Assembly (NCBI RefSeq): GCF_937951745.1
Contig: NZ_CALFBQ010000019.1
Span: forward strand, 1 to 64,000
Direction: 5' to 3'
Length of the DNA stretch: 64,000 nt
Source of the DNA: an uncultured Chloroflexus sp.
Lineage (GTDB): Bacteria; Chloroflexota; Chloroflexia; Chloroflexales; Chloroflexaceae
Both the position numbers and the translations under genes were made by a program. The notes beneath the pieces were generated by a model. The model saw only the letters and a list, made by a program, of their open reading frames with translations. It did not search any database and was not told the origin of the DNA. Below are positions 33,828 to 43,700 of this stretch, piece after piece (position 1 is the first letter of the stretch; every line of letters starts with the position of its first letter).

Positions 33828-35318
33828 TTATCGCTTCGCCGCGTCGAAGATTTTTTGCAGGTCGGCTTTGAGCTTGGCTACCTCGGCGTCAAAGTCGGCA
33901 TTCGGCGTGTTGGCAAGGTAGTTCCAGAACTCGTTGTAGCGGTCGGTCGTCTCTTGGAAGCTCGGCATCCAGCTCTCGTGGTTGGGATTGTCGGCATACG
34001 CCATCGCCTCCACCACCACATCCCAGTTAATATCGGTCTTGTTGGGGAAGCTGGTTTGATTATATCGGGCGAAGTAGTTGTCTTGCAGCGAGAGCCGGGC
34101 CGGCATACCGCCGTAGATAGTCAGTAGTTCGTTGACGTGCTCGGCGCTCAGCATGTAGCTCAATACCTCGAAGGCAGCGTCGGGGTACGGGCACCCCTTG
34201 AGAATACCGAAGGTATCGGCATGCATCTTGGCCGTAATGGTGCCTTTGTAGCTCGGCGTCGCGGCCAGATTCCAGTCGAAGTTAACATTGCCTAATGCCC
34301 ACGGCGCAACGTACCACATATGAATGTGGATCATCGCCAGATTACCCGATGAGAAGGGACCGCCGGGGCCTTGCAGGAAGTCAGCGCCGCTGTAAGGGCC
34401 ATTCGGAATGAACCAATCTTTCCACCAGCCGTCATACGTCCACTTCCACGCTGCCTTCCAGTGCTCTGGAATCTGGGCATTGCCATTCTCATCAACCAGC
34501 GAGCCTGAGCCAAAGAAGGTACCGATACCGCGTAGATCTGTCCACTGGTTCATCCAGCCAAACTGTACGATCTTTTCAGGGTTGAAGTCGGGCGATGTCG
34601 CATCGTTGCCATTGACGTCCACGGTCAGCTTCTTAGCCAGTTCCGTAAGCGTTTCGATGTTCCACTCGCGTTCAACCCCGTTCTCGTCAATCCATGGCGC
34701 ACCGTGGGTCGCCGGTGGATACGGCAGGCCGGCCTCGTCAAAGAGGTCTTTGTTGTAGATGATGAACGAGGGGAAGATCGCGAATGGAATGCCGAGCTGG
34801 CCCTCTTCTTTGACCTGATAGAACTTGACCAGATTCGGGTCGAAATCACTCAGATCGTAGTTGTATTTCTCGATCAATGGTTGCAGGTCGAGCCATGCGC
34901 CTTTGAAGCTGTCGCGTCCCCGGATGCCAACCGGACCAACGAGACAGGGAGCGTTGCCGGCAGCAATCTGAGTGGCGAGCGTATCGAAAGCGACGTTGTT
35001 GTCAACGATCTCAAGCAACAGTTCGATCTTGTCTTGACTGGCGTTAAACCGCTCGACGAAGGCATTCTGCGGCGGGATAGCGCCTTCATCGGTGCCAGCA
35101 CCCAAGCCAACAAACCAACGTACTTTGACGCGGTTGGAGGTTGAGGCTGTGTTTGGGGCGGGAGCGGTAGTAGGCGCGACTGCGGCAGTTGGTTCGCTGG
35201 CTGCCGGAGCACTGGTTGATTGGGCCGGCGTCGTTGCGCCACCGCTGCCACAGGCGGCATTGACCAGTGCAGCCACGATCAACATGAGACTAACAAGTAA
35301 CGGTTTCAGCGATTTCAT
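33828..35318 (-). CDS. Family 1 sugar-binding lipoprotein of ABC transporter
   Basis: A 496-residue solute-binding protein. It has a lipoprotein signal with lipobox VNAAC, a Thr/Pro/Ala-rich spacer (about 25-65), then a CUT1 binding fold: RVKWFVGLG-type first strand (VKVRWFVGLGAG-like), FNASQDKIELLLEI, AGNAPCLVGP, NKDLFDEAGLPYPP and the C-terminal FEVLSYMLSAEHV. GGAGGAGATTC before the ATG is a strong ribosome site. It feeds the two permeases downstream. From its neighbours the ligand is probably a beta-glucan oligosaccharide such as laminaribiose or cellobiose. Confidence 0.9.
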   Translation of the reverse strand: MKSLKPLLVSLMLIVAALVNAACGSGGATTPAQSTSAPAASEPTAAVAPTTAPAPNTASTSNRVKVRWFVGLGAGTDEGAIPPQNAFVERFNASQDKIELLLEIVDNNVAFDTLATQIAAGNAPCLVGPVGIRGRDSFKGAWLDLQPLIEKYNYDLSDFDPNLVKFYQVKEEGQLGIPFAIFPSFIIYNKDLFDEAGLPYPPATHGAPWIDENGVEREWNIETLTELAKKLTVDVNGNDATSPDFNPEKIVQFGWMNQWTDLRGIGTFFGSGSLVDENGNAQIPEHWKAAWKWTYDGWWKDWFIPNGPYSGADFLQGPGGPFSSGNLAMIHIHMWYVAPWALGNVNFDWNLAATPSYKGTITAKMHADTFGILKGCPYPDAAFEVLSYMLSAEHVNELLTIYGGMPARLSLQDNYFARYNQTSFPNKTDINWDVVVEAMAYADNPNHESWMPSFQETTDRYNEFWNYLANTPNADFDAEVAKLKADLQKIFDAAKR

Positions 35319-35474
35319 TGAATCTCCTCCTCTGGAATGAGTACGCCATTGCTATTTACGTGCCGAAATGGGTTTGAACTGATGGGGAGTTGGGCGGCTG
35401 CAACGACTGGAATGCATGGTGCTCTTCCCGCATCCCCGGCGCTGGATTCATTGCCTGATCGCTTGCACCTCCTT

Positions 35475-36494
35475 TCAACGTTGGCGAACGCAACTGTCGC
35501 GGATCACCAATTCGGTTGGCAACATCACCCGCTGGGTCACGGGTGCGAGAGGAGCGGTCACGAGCCGGTCGAGCAGCAACCGGGCTGCTGTCTGACCCAA
35601 TTCGCCGATCGGCTGACGCACGGTAGTGAGCGCCGGGGTCATCGCTGCCGCCAGCGGAATATCGTCAAACCCGGCCAAGCCAATGTCACCGGGAACGCTG
35701 AGGCCAGCGGCCCGCAACGCCTTCAACGCGCCGAGCGCCATCATGTCACTGGCGGCAAAGACCGCATCGGGGATCGGCACAAGGCGCAAGAGCGTCTGCA
35801 TCGCGCTAAACCCACTCTGCTCGCTGAAATTGCCTTCGACGACGAGTTCGGGCATCACCGGCAACCCGGCGGCGTACAGCGCATCGCTATAACCGGCAAA
35901 CCGGTCACGGCCAGCCACAATATTCATCGGGCCGGTAATGGTCGCGATCCGGCGATACCCTTGCCCGAGCAGATGCTCGACCAGCATGCGTGCGCCGTGA
36001 CGATTATTGACATCCACATAGGGAATCGCCTGCTGCGACATAATCCGCCCCACCGACACCACCGGGATCGTCTCTTGGGCTAGCCACTGTAAAAGGAACT
36101 GGTCTTCGACCGCAGAAGCGACAATCGCGCCTTCAAGAAACCCGCGCCGGCCAAGGTGGCGATACGGGTCGCCGTCAGTCGTGGTGGCCAGATCGAGCAT
36201 GATCGAAAACTGCCGTTCATTGCAGACGTGGGCAATCCCCTCGATTAGCAGCGGGAAGTAGGGATCGGCAAAGAGGGTGTGGATCGACTGCGGAATAATG
36301 ATCCCAATCACCTGCGAGCGGCGGCTGGCCAACGAGCGCGCCGGTAAATTGGGCTGATAATTCGTCTCGCGGATCGCCTGCCACACCCGCTCGCGCACTG
36401 CCGGATTGACGTGTGGGTGATTGTTGATCACCCGCGAGGCAGTTGCTCGCGAAACCCCGGCCCGCCGGGCGATGTCGTCAAGGGTGATATTCAT
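35475..36494 (-). CDS. LacI-family transcriptional repressor
   Basis: A 339-residue repressor: N-terminal helix-turn-helix TLDDIARRAGVSRATASRVIN with hinge helix NLPARSLASRRS, then a periplasmic-binding-like effector domain (IGIIIPQS, FEGAIVASA-like, RIATITGPMNI, FDDIPLAAAMTPALTTVRQP). It heads the beta-glucan locus; 156 bases separate it from the binding-protein gene. Two LacI-type palindromes lie upstream of its own start, so autoregulation and control of the whole run by an imported sugar are likely. Confidence 0.92.
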   Translation of the reverse strand: MNITLDDIARRAGVSRATASRVINNHPHVNPAVRERVWQAIRETNYQPNLPARSLASRRSQVIGIIIPQSIHTLFADPYFPLLIEGIAHVCNERQFSIMLDLATTTDGDPYRHLGRRGFLEGAIVASAVEDQFLLQWLAQETIPVVSVGRIMSQQAIPYVDVNNRHGARMLVEHLLGQGYRRIATITGPMNIVAGRDRFAGYSDALYAAGLPVMPELVVEGNFSEQSGFSAMQTLLRLVPIPDAVFAASDMMALGALKALRAAGLSVPGDIGLAGFDDIPLAAAMTPALTTVRQPIGELGQTAARLLLDRLVTAPLAPVTQRVMLPTELVIRDSCVRQR

Positions 36495-36511
36495 CGCTTG
36501 CCACCGCTGAC

Positions 36512-36525
36512 TGGAAACGCTTCCA
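36512..36525. promoter_or_regulatory. LacI-family operator O1
   Basis: TGGAAACGCTTCCA, a 14-bp palindrome with central CG typical of LacI-family sites, 18-31 bases upstream of the repressor start. It lies just after a TATACG-like -10 candidate (36532-36537 on the complement). Confidence 0.75.
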
Positions 36526-36595
36526 ACTAATCGTATAGTACCGAAACGGCGGTGCGGTGGCTTTTCAAAAAGCGCGAATCAGTTGCACAAAACCG

Positions 36596-36609
36596 TGAAA
36601 GCGCTTTCA
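36596..36609. promoter_or_regulatory. LacI-family operator O2
   Basis: TGAAAGCGCTTTCA is a perfect 14-bp palindrome of LacI-operator type, 84 bases from O1. Two operators eight helical turns apart could support looping. Confidence 0.75.
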
Positions 36610-37522
36610 GGGTGAAGTTGTGCTCGCTACTTTTTTCATTGCGTGTTCTTTCTTCTACTAATACTCATCTGGATGGGTTAGTCTCGACTTAACGTAAAGG
36701 TGGTTGGGTGGTGCTTGATTGGATTGCTTAGTGCTCAAATTGATCGCTTCCTGCCGCCGTATGGGTTGTTCATCCATATCGTTGGTCATATGTCGCTCTT
36801 AATCATCCTCTCGCAGCAGGTACGTGATTTCCTCTGACAGAGGGCATTGCGTCCGGTAAGCGCTTCGTCCTGCCGCGATCGCGCAATGAGGTTGCTTGGC
36901 TGAGGAGGAACGCGACGATGACAAGTAGTCGTGCCAGTTGACGATGCCACCGGAGTTGCAATGTACACTTCACTCGCCCAAAGCATAACCCTCGCCGCAA
37001 GAGGCAATGCGGCATTGCCCGCACCGGCAGCGGTGAATCCCGGTGATGTCTCCCCGGATAACCTTGCCTTCCGGTCGGGCGAGTATGTCCGCTTCGCCCC
37101 GCGTGGTTGGCGCGGATCAGGGAAGAGGGAGTCACGACGTTACTCGTGGATGATCCGGTGCCAAACGCTACCGCCGGTAGTCCGCCGGTGGGTTTTGGCG
37201 GTGACGGTGCCCGGTGCGGATGAACTATTGCCTCCAGCCTCCAGTCAAAGGCGCAGGAGCACCAGACGGCTGGCTCCGCAATGGCGCAGAGGCACGGAGA
37301 ATGCAAAGGTCGCAGAGGGGGTTGGAATAATCCTCACCCTCTGCGTCCTCGGCGTCCCCTGCGGTAAACGTTAACTAGCCTCACTCTAGTGCCTCCCCCT
37401 ACAGCGGAGGGAACAAGCGGCTCCCCCTCGCTCGTCGTCAGGAGGGAGAGGGGGGCGGGGGGGTGAGGGCGACCATCGCCAGCAATCGTTTTGTGGCTAC
37501 TCCCTTCCTCCCCGCAGCAAAC
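36610..37522. other. Long gap; repeats and possible gene debris
   Basis: No intact gene is supported. At 36955-37240 the plus strand reads NPGDVSPDNLAFRSGEYVRF and then, one frame over, TTLLVDDPVPNATAGSPP, which could be the remains of a secreted protein, but this is weak. 37268-37372 carries the CGCAGAGG-type repeat with an inverted pair CGCAGAGGG/CCCTCTGCG (about 37311-37345). 37385-37470 is GGGTGAGGG-type repeat DNA. Confidence 0.35.
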
Positions 37523-39139
37523 TTACCGCTGCACCAACGGCACATGGAGAAAGACGCGCTCGACAGCTCCCATATCGCACGCGCCACCCTGTGGTCGGCT
37601 CACGCCGCGTTGGTCAATCGAGTTACCAATCCCGCACAAACCGCTATTTATCGCCGGCGAACCGTGTTGCAAGGCGCGGGTCGGCGTAAAACCGCCGTTA
37701 TTCGCCAACGCACCTAGCAATGGATCAAGCTGCAGATTATTGCCGCCATCGGTGCCGCATGAACCATTCCATACCCCAGCGGTAAAGCAACTTTGCACAT
37801 CGCTATACGAAATTGTTGGGTTGCTCGAAAAATTGTGGATTCCACTACCATTCGTGGCAGAATTACCCCAAATGATCACATTCTTAAGCAACGGATTGCT
37901 AAAGCTGTCGTTGTACATGCCGCCGCCATTCGTGCTGGCACTATTACCCGCCACAGTAATGTTGGTCAAGGTCGGGCTGCTGTTGCTGTAGAGGTAGATC
38001 CCGCCGCCAAAACTGTTGGCGCTATTCTGGCTGAAGGTGACATTCACCCACGTTCCCGTCGCGCTCTGCAGAAACACGCCGCCGCCGTAATCAGCCACAT
38101 TCGCATAGAAGGTCACGCCGGTCATAGCGAGGGTCAGGTTACGGCTAAAGATCCCCCCGCCCCAATTGGTAGCGGCATTGAGCGAAAGCACGACATCTTC
38201 CAGAATGATGGTGCTGTCAGCGTTAGCCATGCCGCCGCCATTCCGGTTCGCATTGTTGCTGAGGAAGGTGACGTTTTTGAGGTAAGCGGCGCTGAAGCTG
38301 TTATATATGCCGCCGCCATCGCTGTTGGTATCGCCCATGGCGTCATTGCCGCTGAACGTGACATTGCTCAGCGTTGTTCCACTGTTTAGATTAGCCATGC
38401 CGCCACCTCGGTGCGCCCGGTTACCCTGAAAAGTAACGTTAAACAAGCTGGCAGAACCACCGATATTCACCATACCGCCGCCGATCTGAGCGTTATTTTG
38501 CCGAAAGGTGACATCGATGACGATTGGAAAGCCAAATTCATTTGCGATCCCGCCGCCTTGGCTAGCTGCATTACCGCCAATGATCAGATTGCTCAAGCTG
38601 GGACTGCTATTAGAGAGCCACATACCCCCGCCTTTGTCGGTACCGGCGTTGCCGCCAGTGATGGTGAAACCATCGAGGATGGCCGTATTATTGACCCCGA
38701 TCGCCGTCACGACGTGATAGCTATTCGTGCCGTTGATGCTCGTGACGATGCTGTTGCTGTTATAGGTGTCATTATCGTCAATGTCACCGGTAAGAACTGT
38801 CCGGTGAGCAGTAGGGTTGCGTTCGTTCAAGCTCGCTTCGTTGCCGGCAAACCCGCCGTATATCGCGACGTTGCTTTTGAGCGCAAAGCTATCGCTCTGG
38901 GTGAGACCGGGTTGATAAAATCCGGCCGCAACCCAAATCTCGCTGCACGACAGGTTTGTAAGCGCCGATTGGAGGTCATTGTACGCATTCGCCCACGATG
39001 AGCCGTTGTTCGCACCCAACGCATTCCATTTCACATAGCAACGAATATCCGCCGCCCGGATTGGCGCAGTATCCACGCCGCCAGTAAGTACTACAGCTAG
39101 AATTATCAAGAACCAGTGCTGACAGGCACGGATGGTCAT
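37523..39139 (-). CDS. Secreted right-handed beta-helix protein with choice-of-anchor Q-type C-terminus
   Basis: A 538-residue exported protein. After a signal peptide (about 1-30) come FYVKWNA-like and GSSWANAYNDLQSAL, then about twelve repeats of the NNGGGMAN/NVTFSGNSA type that build a parallel beta-helix (polymorphic outer-membrane/pectate-lyase-like). The end has NNGGFTPTRALQHGSPAINSG and DQRGVSRPQGGACDMGAVE, the choice-of-anchor Q signature, followed by RVFLHVPLVQR. The ligand is unknown; a surface adhesin or polysaccharide-binding role is plausible. I chose the ATG at 39139 after GGGGATGAACG; the longer frame upstream has no signal-peptide character. Confidence 0.8.
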   Translation of the reverse strand: MTIRACQHWFLIILAVVLTGGVDTAPIRAADIRCYVKWNALGANNGSSWANAYNDLQSALTNLSCSEIWVAAGFYQPGLTQSDSFALKSNVAIYGGFAGNEASLNERNPTAHRTVLTGDIDDNDTYNSNSIVTSINGTNSYHVVTAIGVNNTAILDGFTITGGNAGTDKGGGMWLSNSSPSLSNLIIGGNAASQGGGIANEFGFPIVIDVTFRQNNAQIGGGMVNIGGSASLFNVTFQGNRAHRGGGMANLNSGTTLSNVTFSGNDAMGDTNSDGGGIYNSFSAAYLKNVTFLSNNANRNGGGMANADSTIILEDVVLSLNAATNWGGGIFSRNLTLAMTGVTFYANVADYGGGVFLQSATGTWVNVTFSQNSANSFGGGIYLYSNSSPTLTNITVAGNSASTNGGGMYNDSFSNPLLKNVIIWGNSATNGSGIHNFSSNPTISYSDVQSCFTAGVWNGSCGTDGGNNLQLDPLLGALANNGGFTPTRALQHGSPAINSGLCGIGNSIDQRGVSRPQGGACDMGAVERVFLHVPLVQR

Positions 39140-39331
39140 ACGTTCATCCCCTATGTATCGAGTGTAATATGTCTGAACCTTGCTCACACAGAGACACGGC
39201 GGCACGAAAGTGAGTGGTAAGCTGCGCTGCGCGCTCATCACGTTGCCGGTGCCCAGCCCATAGCCACCTAGCTCTAGTCCGCTTCAGATATATGCGAAGA
39301 CAAGCGAAAGAACGTTATCTGCTGCACGCAA

Positions 39332-40354
39332 TCATTTGAATGTGCAACTCCAGCGGCCCTTCAACCGGCCAGCCTCAAACGTGCCGGACTTTCCATCCGC
39401 TGCGACGATCACTGTCCCTTCGCCCGCAAACATCTGCGGCTCATCGGAACGGCCAAGCCCGACCTCAAAACTGGCCGGCGACGGTTGATTGGGCTTCACG
39501 CCGCCGGAAGCCGAGAGGGTAAAAACGCCGACCGGCGTGGGCGGGTCTTCACCGGGCCGCGCGATAAACGAGACGACAAATGGATCGGCTGCTGGATCGA
39601 ATGAGCACATCGCAAAACCGGCAATCGATACGATATTCAGACTCTCTAGGGTGGTCACGCCAGCCATATTCGCCGGCTCCTCGATCACCACCTCCATCCC
39701 GATCAACGCACCGGGCTGAGAGGCAGGCTGTTCGGCTACATCACCCGCTGGCGGCGGCGTGAACGCTACCAGCCGATCGGTAAGCAACCGGCCTATCGCG
39801 ATAACTTCTTCACGGCTCAGCTTATAGCCGTAAAGAGTGACACTCCAACCATTCACCACGGCATACAGCGAGAATTCGCCGTCGCTCTCAACGATCGCTG
39901 CGCTCTCGCCGATATCGACTTGCTCGACGGTTTTGCCAGAGTCTTGGTTGAATTGGATCACCTTGGCAAAGGCTTCAGCGCCGGGATTGCGCAGGTCAAT
40001 GCCGAGATTGGCGTTGCTCTGATCTTGGTCGTTGAACACATAAGCGCAGGTGGCGAAGAAGCGATCGTTCCCCGGAAACGCATTCAACAATGGCACGCCG
40101 GTGATGGCCGCCAACTCATCAGGGTTGAAGACAGCGCACGGTTCTGCCGCACGCGGGTCAAACTGACCGGCTACCGTCGGTGCGGTTGTGGGTACTGGCG
40201 CTTGGGTGGGGGCAGGAGCCGGCGCCGTGGTGGGTGCCGGCGCTTGGGTGGGGGCAGGAGCCGGCGCGGTAGTGGGTACGCTGGTGGTAGGCGTCCCGCC
40301 CCCGCAGGCGGAAAGCAACAGCAAGACAACGAGTAACAGGAGCGTTGGACGCAT
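39332..40354 (-). CDS. Putative lipoprotein with Pro/Thr/Ala spacer
   Basis: A 340-residue lipoprotein (lipobox LLSAC) with a spacer built of two 14-residue Pro/Ala/Thr units. The body begins DPRAAEPCAVFNPDELAAITG, resembling DUF3558-like lipoproteins, and has two domains: one about 85-215, another about 235-340 ending in GRLKGRWSCTF. Cys pairs near the start and end of the domains may form disulfides. There is no known function. The ATG at 40354 follows AGAGGTGTTCG. It lies in a run of minus-strand envelope genes but has its own flanking gaps. Confidence 0.65.
   Translation of the reverse strand: MRPTLLLLVVLLLLSACGGGTPTTSVPTTAPAPAPTQAPAPTTAPAPAPTQAPVPTTAPTVAGQFDPRAAEPCAVFNPDELAAITGVPLLNAFPGNDRFFATCAYVFNDQDQSNANLGIDLRNPGAEAFAKVIQFNQDSGKTVEQVDIGESAAIVESDGEFSLYAVVNGWSVTLYGYKLSREEVIAIGRLLTDRLVAFTPPPAGDVAEQPASQPGALIGMEVVIEEPANMAGVTTLESLNIVSIAGFAMCSFDPAADPFVVSFIARPGEDPPTPVGVFTLSASGGVKPNQPSPASFEVGLGRSDEPQMFAGEGTVIVAADGKSGTFEAGRLKGRWSCTFK
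40197..40280 (-). repeat. 42-bp tandem repeat coding the lipoprotein spacer
   Basis: Two head-to-tail 42-base units (40197-40238 and 40239-40280) differ at a few bases and encode the Pro/Ala/Thr spacer. Such repeats can change copy number by slippage. Confidence 0.7.
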
Positions 40355-40730
40355 ACGAACACCTCTAGGAACGTGACTGCTGATACAAAAAGCACCCAGC
40401 CTGCAAGCATGGCCGAGCATTCGTAGTGTAGCAGGCGAGCGTCCTCAAAACGTCCTCGACTCCAAGGCACAGCAGCAAAGCATGCACTGCGGTTATACAA
40501 GCCTCACTAGAGGCTCGAAAACTTCAGTGCAGCGAATCTGTGCCGGCAAGAAGGGGATGGGTAGTTTTCGCGATAGCCCATGGCAGACGATGCCATCGTA
40601 ACGCGCGTTCCTTACAGAGGGGAAACTTTGTCAGCCGATGGAGATAGGCATAGCAGCACCATCAGCAACCTATGCCGCGATCGCGCACCGCTCGCCGGGG
40701 TTCCTTAAAGTAATTGAGACTGCCCCAGTG
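40355..40730. other. Intergenic gap
   Basis: About 376 bases between two minus-strand genes. I see no gene, RNA or convincing terminator. Confidence 0.3.
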
Positions 40731-43700
40731 CTACGAGCTTGCCCGCCGTTTGCGCTGCGCAACCACCTGCACCGACGAATGGGAACTCAGACTATCGAGG
40801 CAGTACTGACGCAACCGGCCAGCCTCTGGCAACCCGAGTGGGATCATAAGCGGTGCAAAAGACCGGTGCGCGATAGCTTGTACTTCAGCCAACGCAGCCT
40901 GCGCCCTCACTGTATCTCCTAGCTGCAAGCAAATGTCGCTTAGCACCAGCAAGCTCTCGCCGAGCAACGGCATATCAGGACAAGCACGCGACAGCATCAC
41001 CGCCTGCTCGGCTGCTGATGCAGCTTGAGCTACGTGACCGAGCAACAACCAGCCATTCGCTTGCGCTAATGCCACCACCGCTTGCGTCGGCAATTCTCCG
41101 GTATGCTTGGCCTGTGCGCAAAGTGCCTCAAGTTCGGCAAAGAGGTCGCTGTTTGGCGTCATCACCAAGCGCCGGCCCAGATAACGTGCGCGTGCCAACA
41201 TGACGCACGTTGGCACATTAATCTCTCGCGCAGCATGATACGCCTGCTCATACATCGCCAGCGCCTGTTCCGGTTGAGCAAGCAACTCCCAGATTTGTCC
41301 CGCCAGCAAGCTGGCAATATACAGAACGGGATAGATCCGGGCAACTTCAGCTTGCTTGATCAATTGCGCGAGTGACCAATGTGCCGGTTGGCCTTGGGCG
41401 AGATCAACGATTGTCAAGTAGCTCTGCATCAAGAGCATACCGTACTGACTTTTCACATGCGTGGCGATGTGCAATCCGCTGGTAAAATCGTGCCGGGCTG
41501 CATCACCTTCGCCGATACGCACATAGACCCAACCGCGACCGGCAAATCTGCCCCACATCCCCGGCTTATACGATTCACCGGCAATCTCGATCGCGCGGGT
41601 ATACACCCGTTCTGCCTCATTGTAACGGCCACAGTTCAGCAGCATCTGGCCGATCATTGTCAATGCCGCCGCTTCTAATCGACGCAAACCACTCCGTTGA
41701 GCAATCGCGACCGTCTGCTCAAGCACGTTACGGGCATGAGCATACTCTTGCGCAAAAACCAAGGCCGTACCAAGATGATTCAGACTTTGTGCCGTCTGCA
41801 CGATAATCCCCGCCGCAGACTCATCACTCGACTGAATGGCTTCAACGCTAACGCACGCTTGACGCAGATCGGCAATTGCTTCCGCAACATGGCCCAACAT
41901 CAGAGCACTAATACCGCGAATATTGAGCGCGCGCACCAGATTGGCAGTGTCGTCGAGCAATAATGCCAGCTCCAGCGCCTGCGTTGCCGTGGCATACGCT
42001 TCGCTGGCATAATCGCGGGTATAGAGCGTGTAGGCTCGCATGACTAACGCCTGCATATAGAGCGATGGAAACTCTTGGCTCACAACCACTGCCTGCTCGA
42101 GCAACGAGAGTGCCAACGCCGAATCACCTTGATACAGCGCCACAATACCCCGTTGAATGGTGCTGCGTGCTTGCAATTCTCGCTCGGCCCGACTCGCACC
42201 GAACAGGAGCGACTCGGCACGGGTAATGGCTTCAATTGCCAGTGCAAACACCGCCAGATCGGTGCTCTCACGAGCATGATCGAGCCAATACCGAGCGGCT
42301 AACAACCGGCAACCAGCTTGCTCGTAATGATCCGCAATCCGCGCAGCATATCCGCTCTGACCGGCATATACTGTTGCTAACGCACACGCAGCCCGCTTGT
42401 GCAACGCGATAGTACGATCAGCAGGAATATCGTTTACGATAAGTTCGTGAATCAGATGATGTGAAAAAGCGTAGTCATCGGTGCCGTGAATAACTGTATC
42501 CACTAAGAAGCGGCGCGAACTCAACTCATCGAGCGCTGACGCATATACCGCTGGCCGCCAACTAAGCATCTCTTGCAACACCGCATCGGCGCAGGAAAAA
42601 CCCAAAATCGCTGCTGCTTCCAACATCTGGCGATTGTTCTCGCTCAACTCGCGCAACCTCAGCCTGAGCGAGTCGCGTAGACCGGTCAGACCGTTCTTCA
42701 CCACACGACTCGCCTCGCGCAGACTTACTACCGCCTCTTGCAGCAAGAGCGGCAACCCACCTGTATACCGTTGGATATCGTCCAGCATTGATCTATCGAT
42801 CGATTGTCGGTCAAAAGTATTAACAAGAAACTGATCGGTTTCCTCAGGCGTAAACGGTTGTATGGTTATATCATGCGCATGATGCTGGCGGCGCAATCTC
42901 CGCTTCGTCGCCATCAATGCAGGAGTAATAGCACCAGAACGGTGCGTAACAATAATCAGGAGGGGCAACAAACGACACAAATCAGCCACTTCAACCAACA
43001 CCTCAAGCGAGGCTTGGTCGATCCAATGCACATCTTCGATGATCAGCAAGAGCGGCCGAGCCAATGCCAACGCCCGTACCCCTTGTCGAATCGCCAATCG
43101 CAGCTCAACAGCATCGGGTTGCTCCGGCGCAGTCAATTTGGGATGCAGGGCTGCCAGATCAGGAACCAGCGGCAACAACCGCTCGATCCAATCACCGGTC
43201 AGCGTCACCTGTGCCAAAGACGGCGCCGCTGCGGCAAAGATCTGCCGCCACGGCAAATAGGGCTGCTGCTCACTCATCGTGTGGGTCGGTTGACAATAGC
43301 CCCACAACACATGCAGTTTGGGTACACGTGCTACATCGTCGCACCGCCGTACCACTTCTTGCACTAGCGAGGTCTTGCCAACACCGGTTGGCCCGGAAAT
43401 AACGACGATTTGCCCCTGACATTGCTCGGCCTGATGGATGAATTCGAGTAGTTGCCGGAGTTGGGCATCGCGTCCGATAAACAGTGGCTTCAACGGCAAC
43501 CGACGGGAAGGCGTCTGAGCAGGTGCTAGGCGGTGATGCAGAATATCGTCATACAACGCCATCGTTTCCGTGGCCGGTTGCGTGCCTAATTCACGTGTGA
43601 GATCTCCTGCCAGTGTGCGATAGATATCAAGCGCTGCGGTGCGCTGGCCGGCCAGTGTTGCCGCAGTCATTGCCCACCGTACCACCTCTTCATCCCACGG

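Noticed and set aside
36803-37374. Open frames on both strands in the gap between the LacI gene and the beta-helix gene
   Set aside because: No motif, no ribosome site and repeat DNA at one end; at most debris of an old gene.
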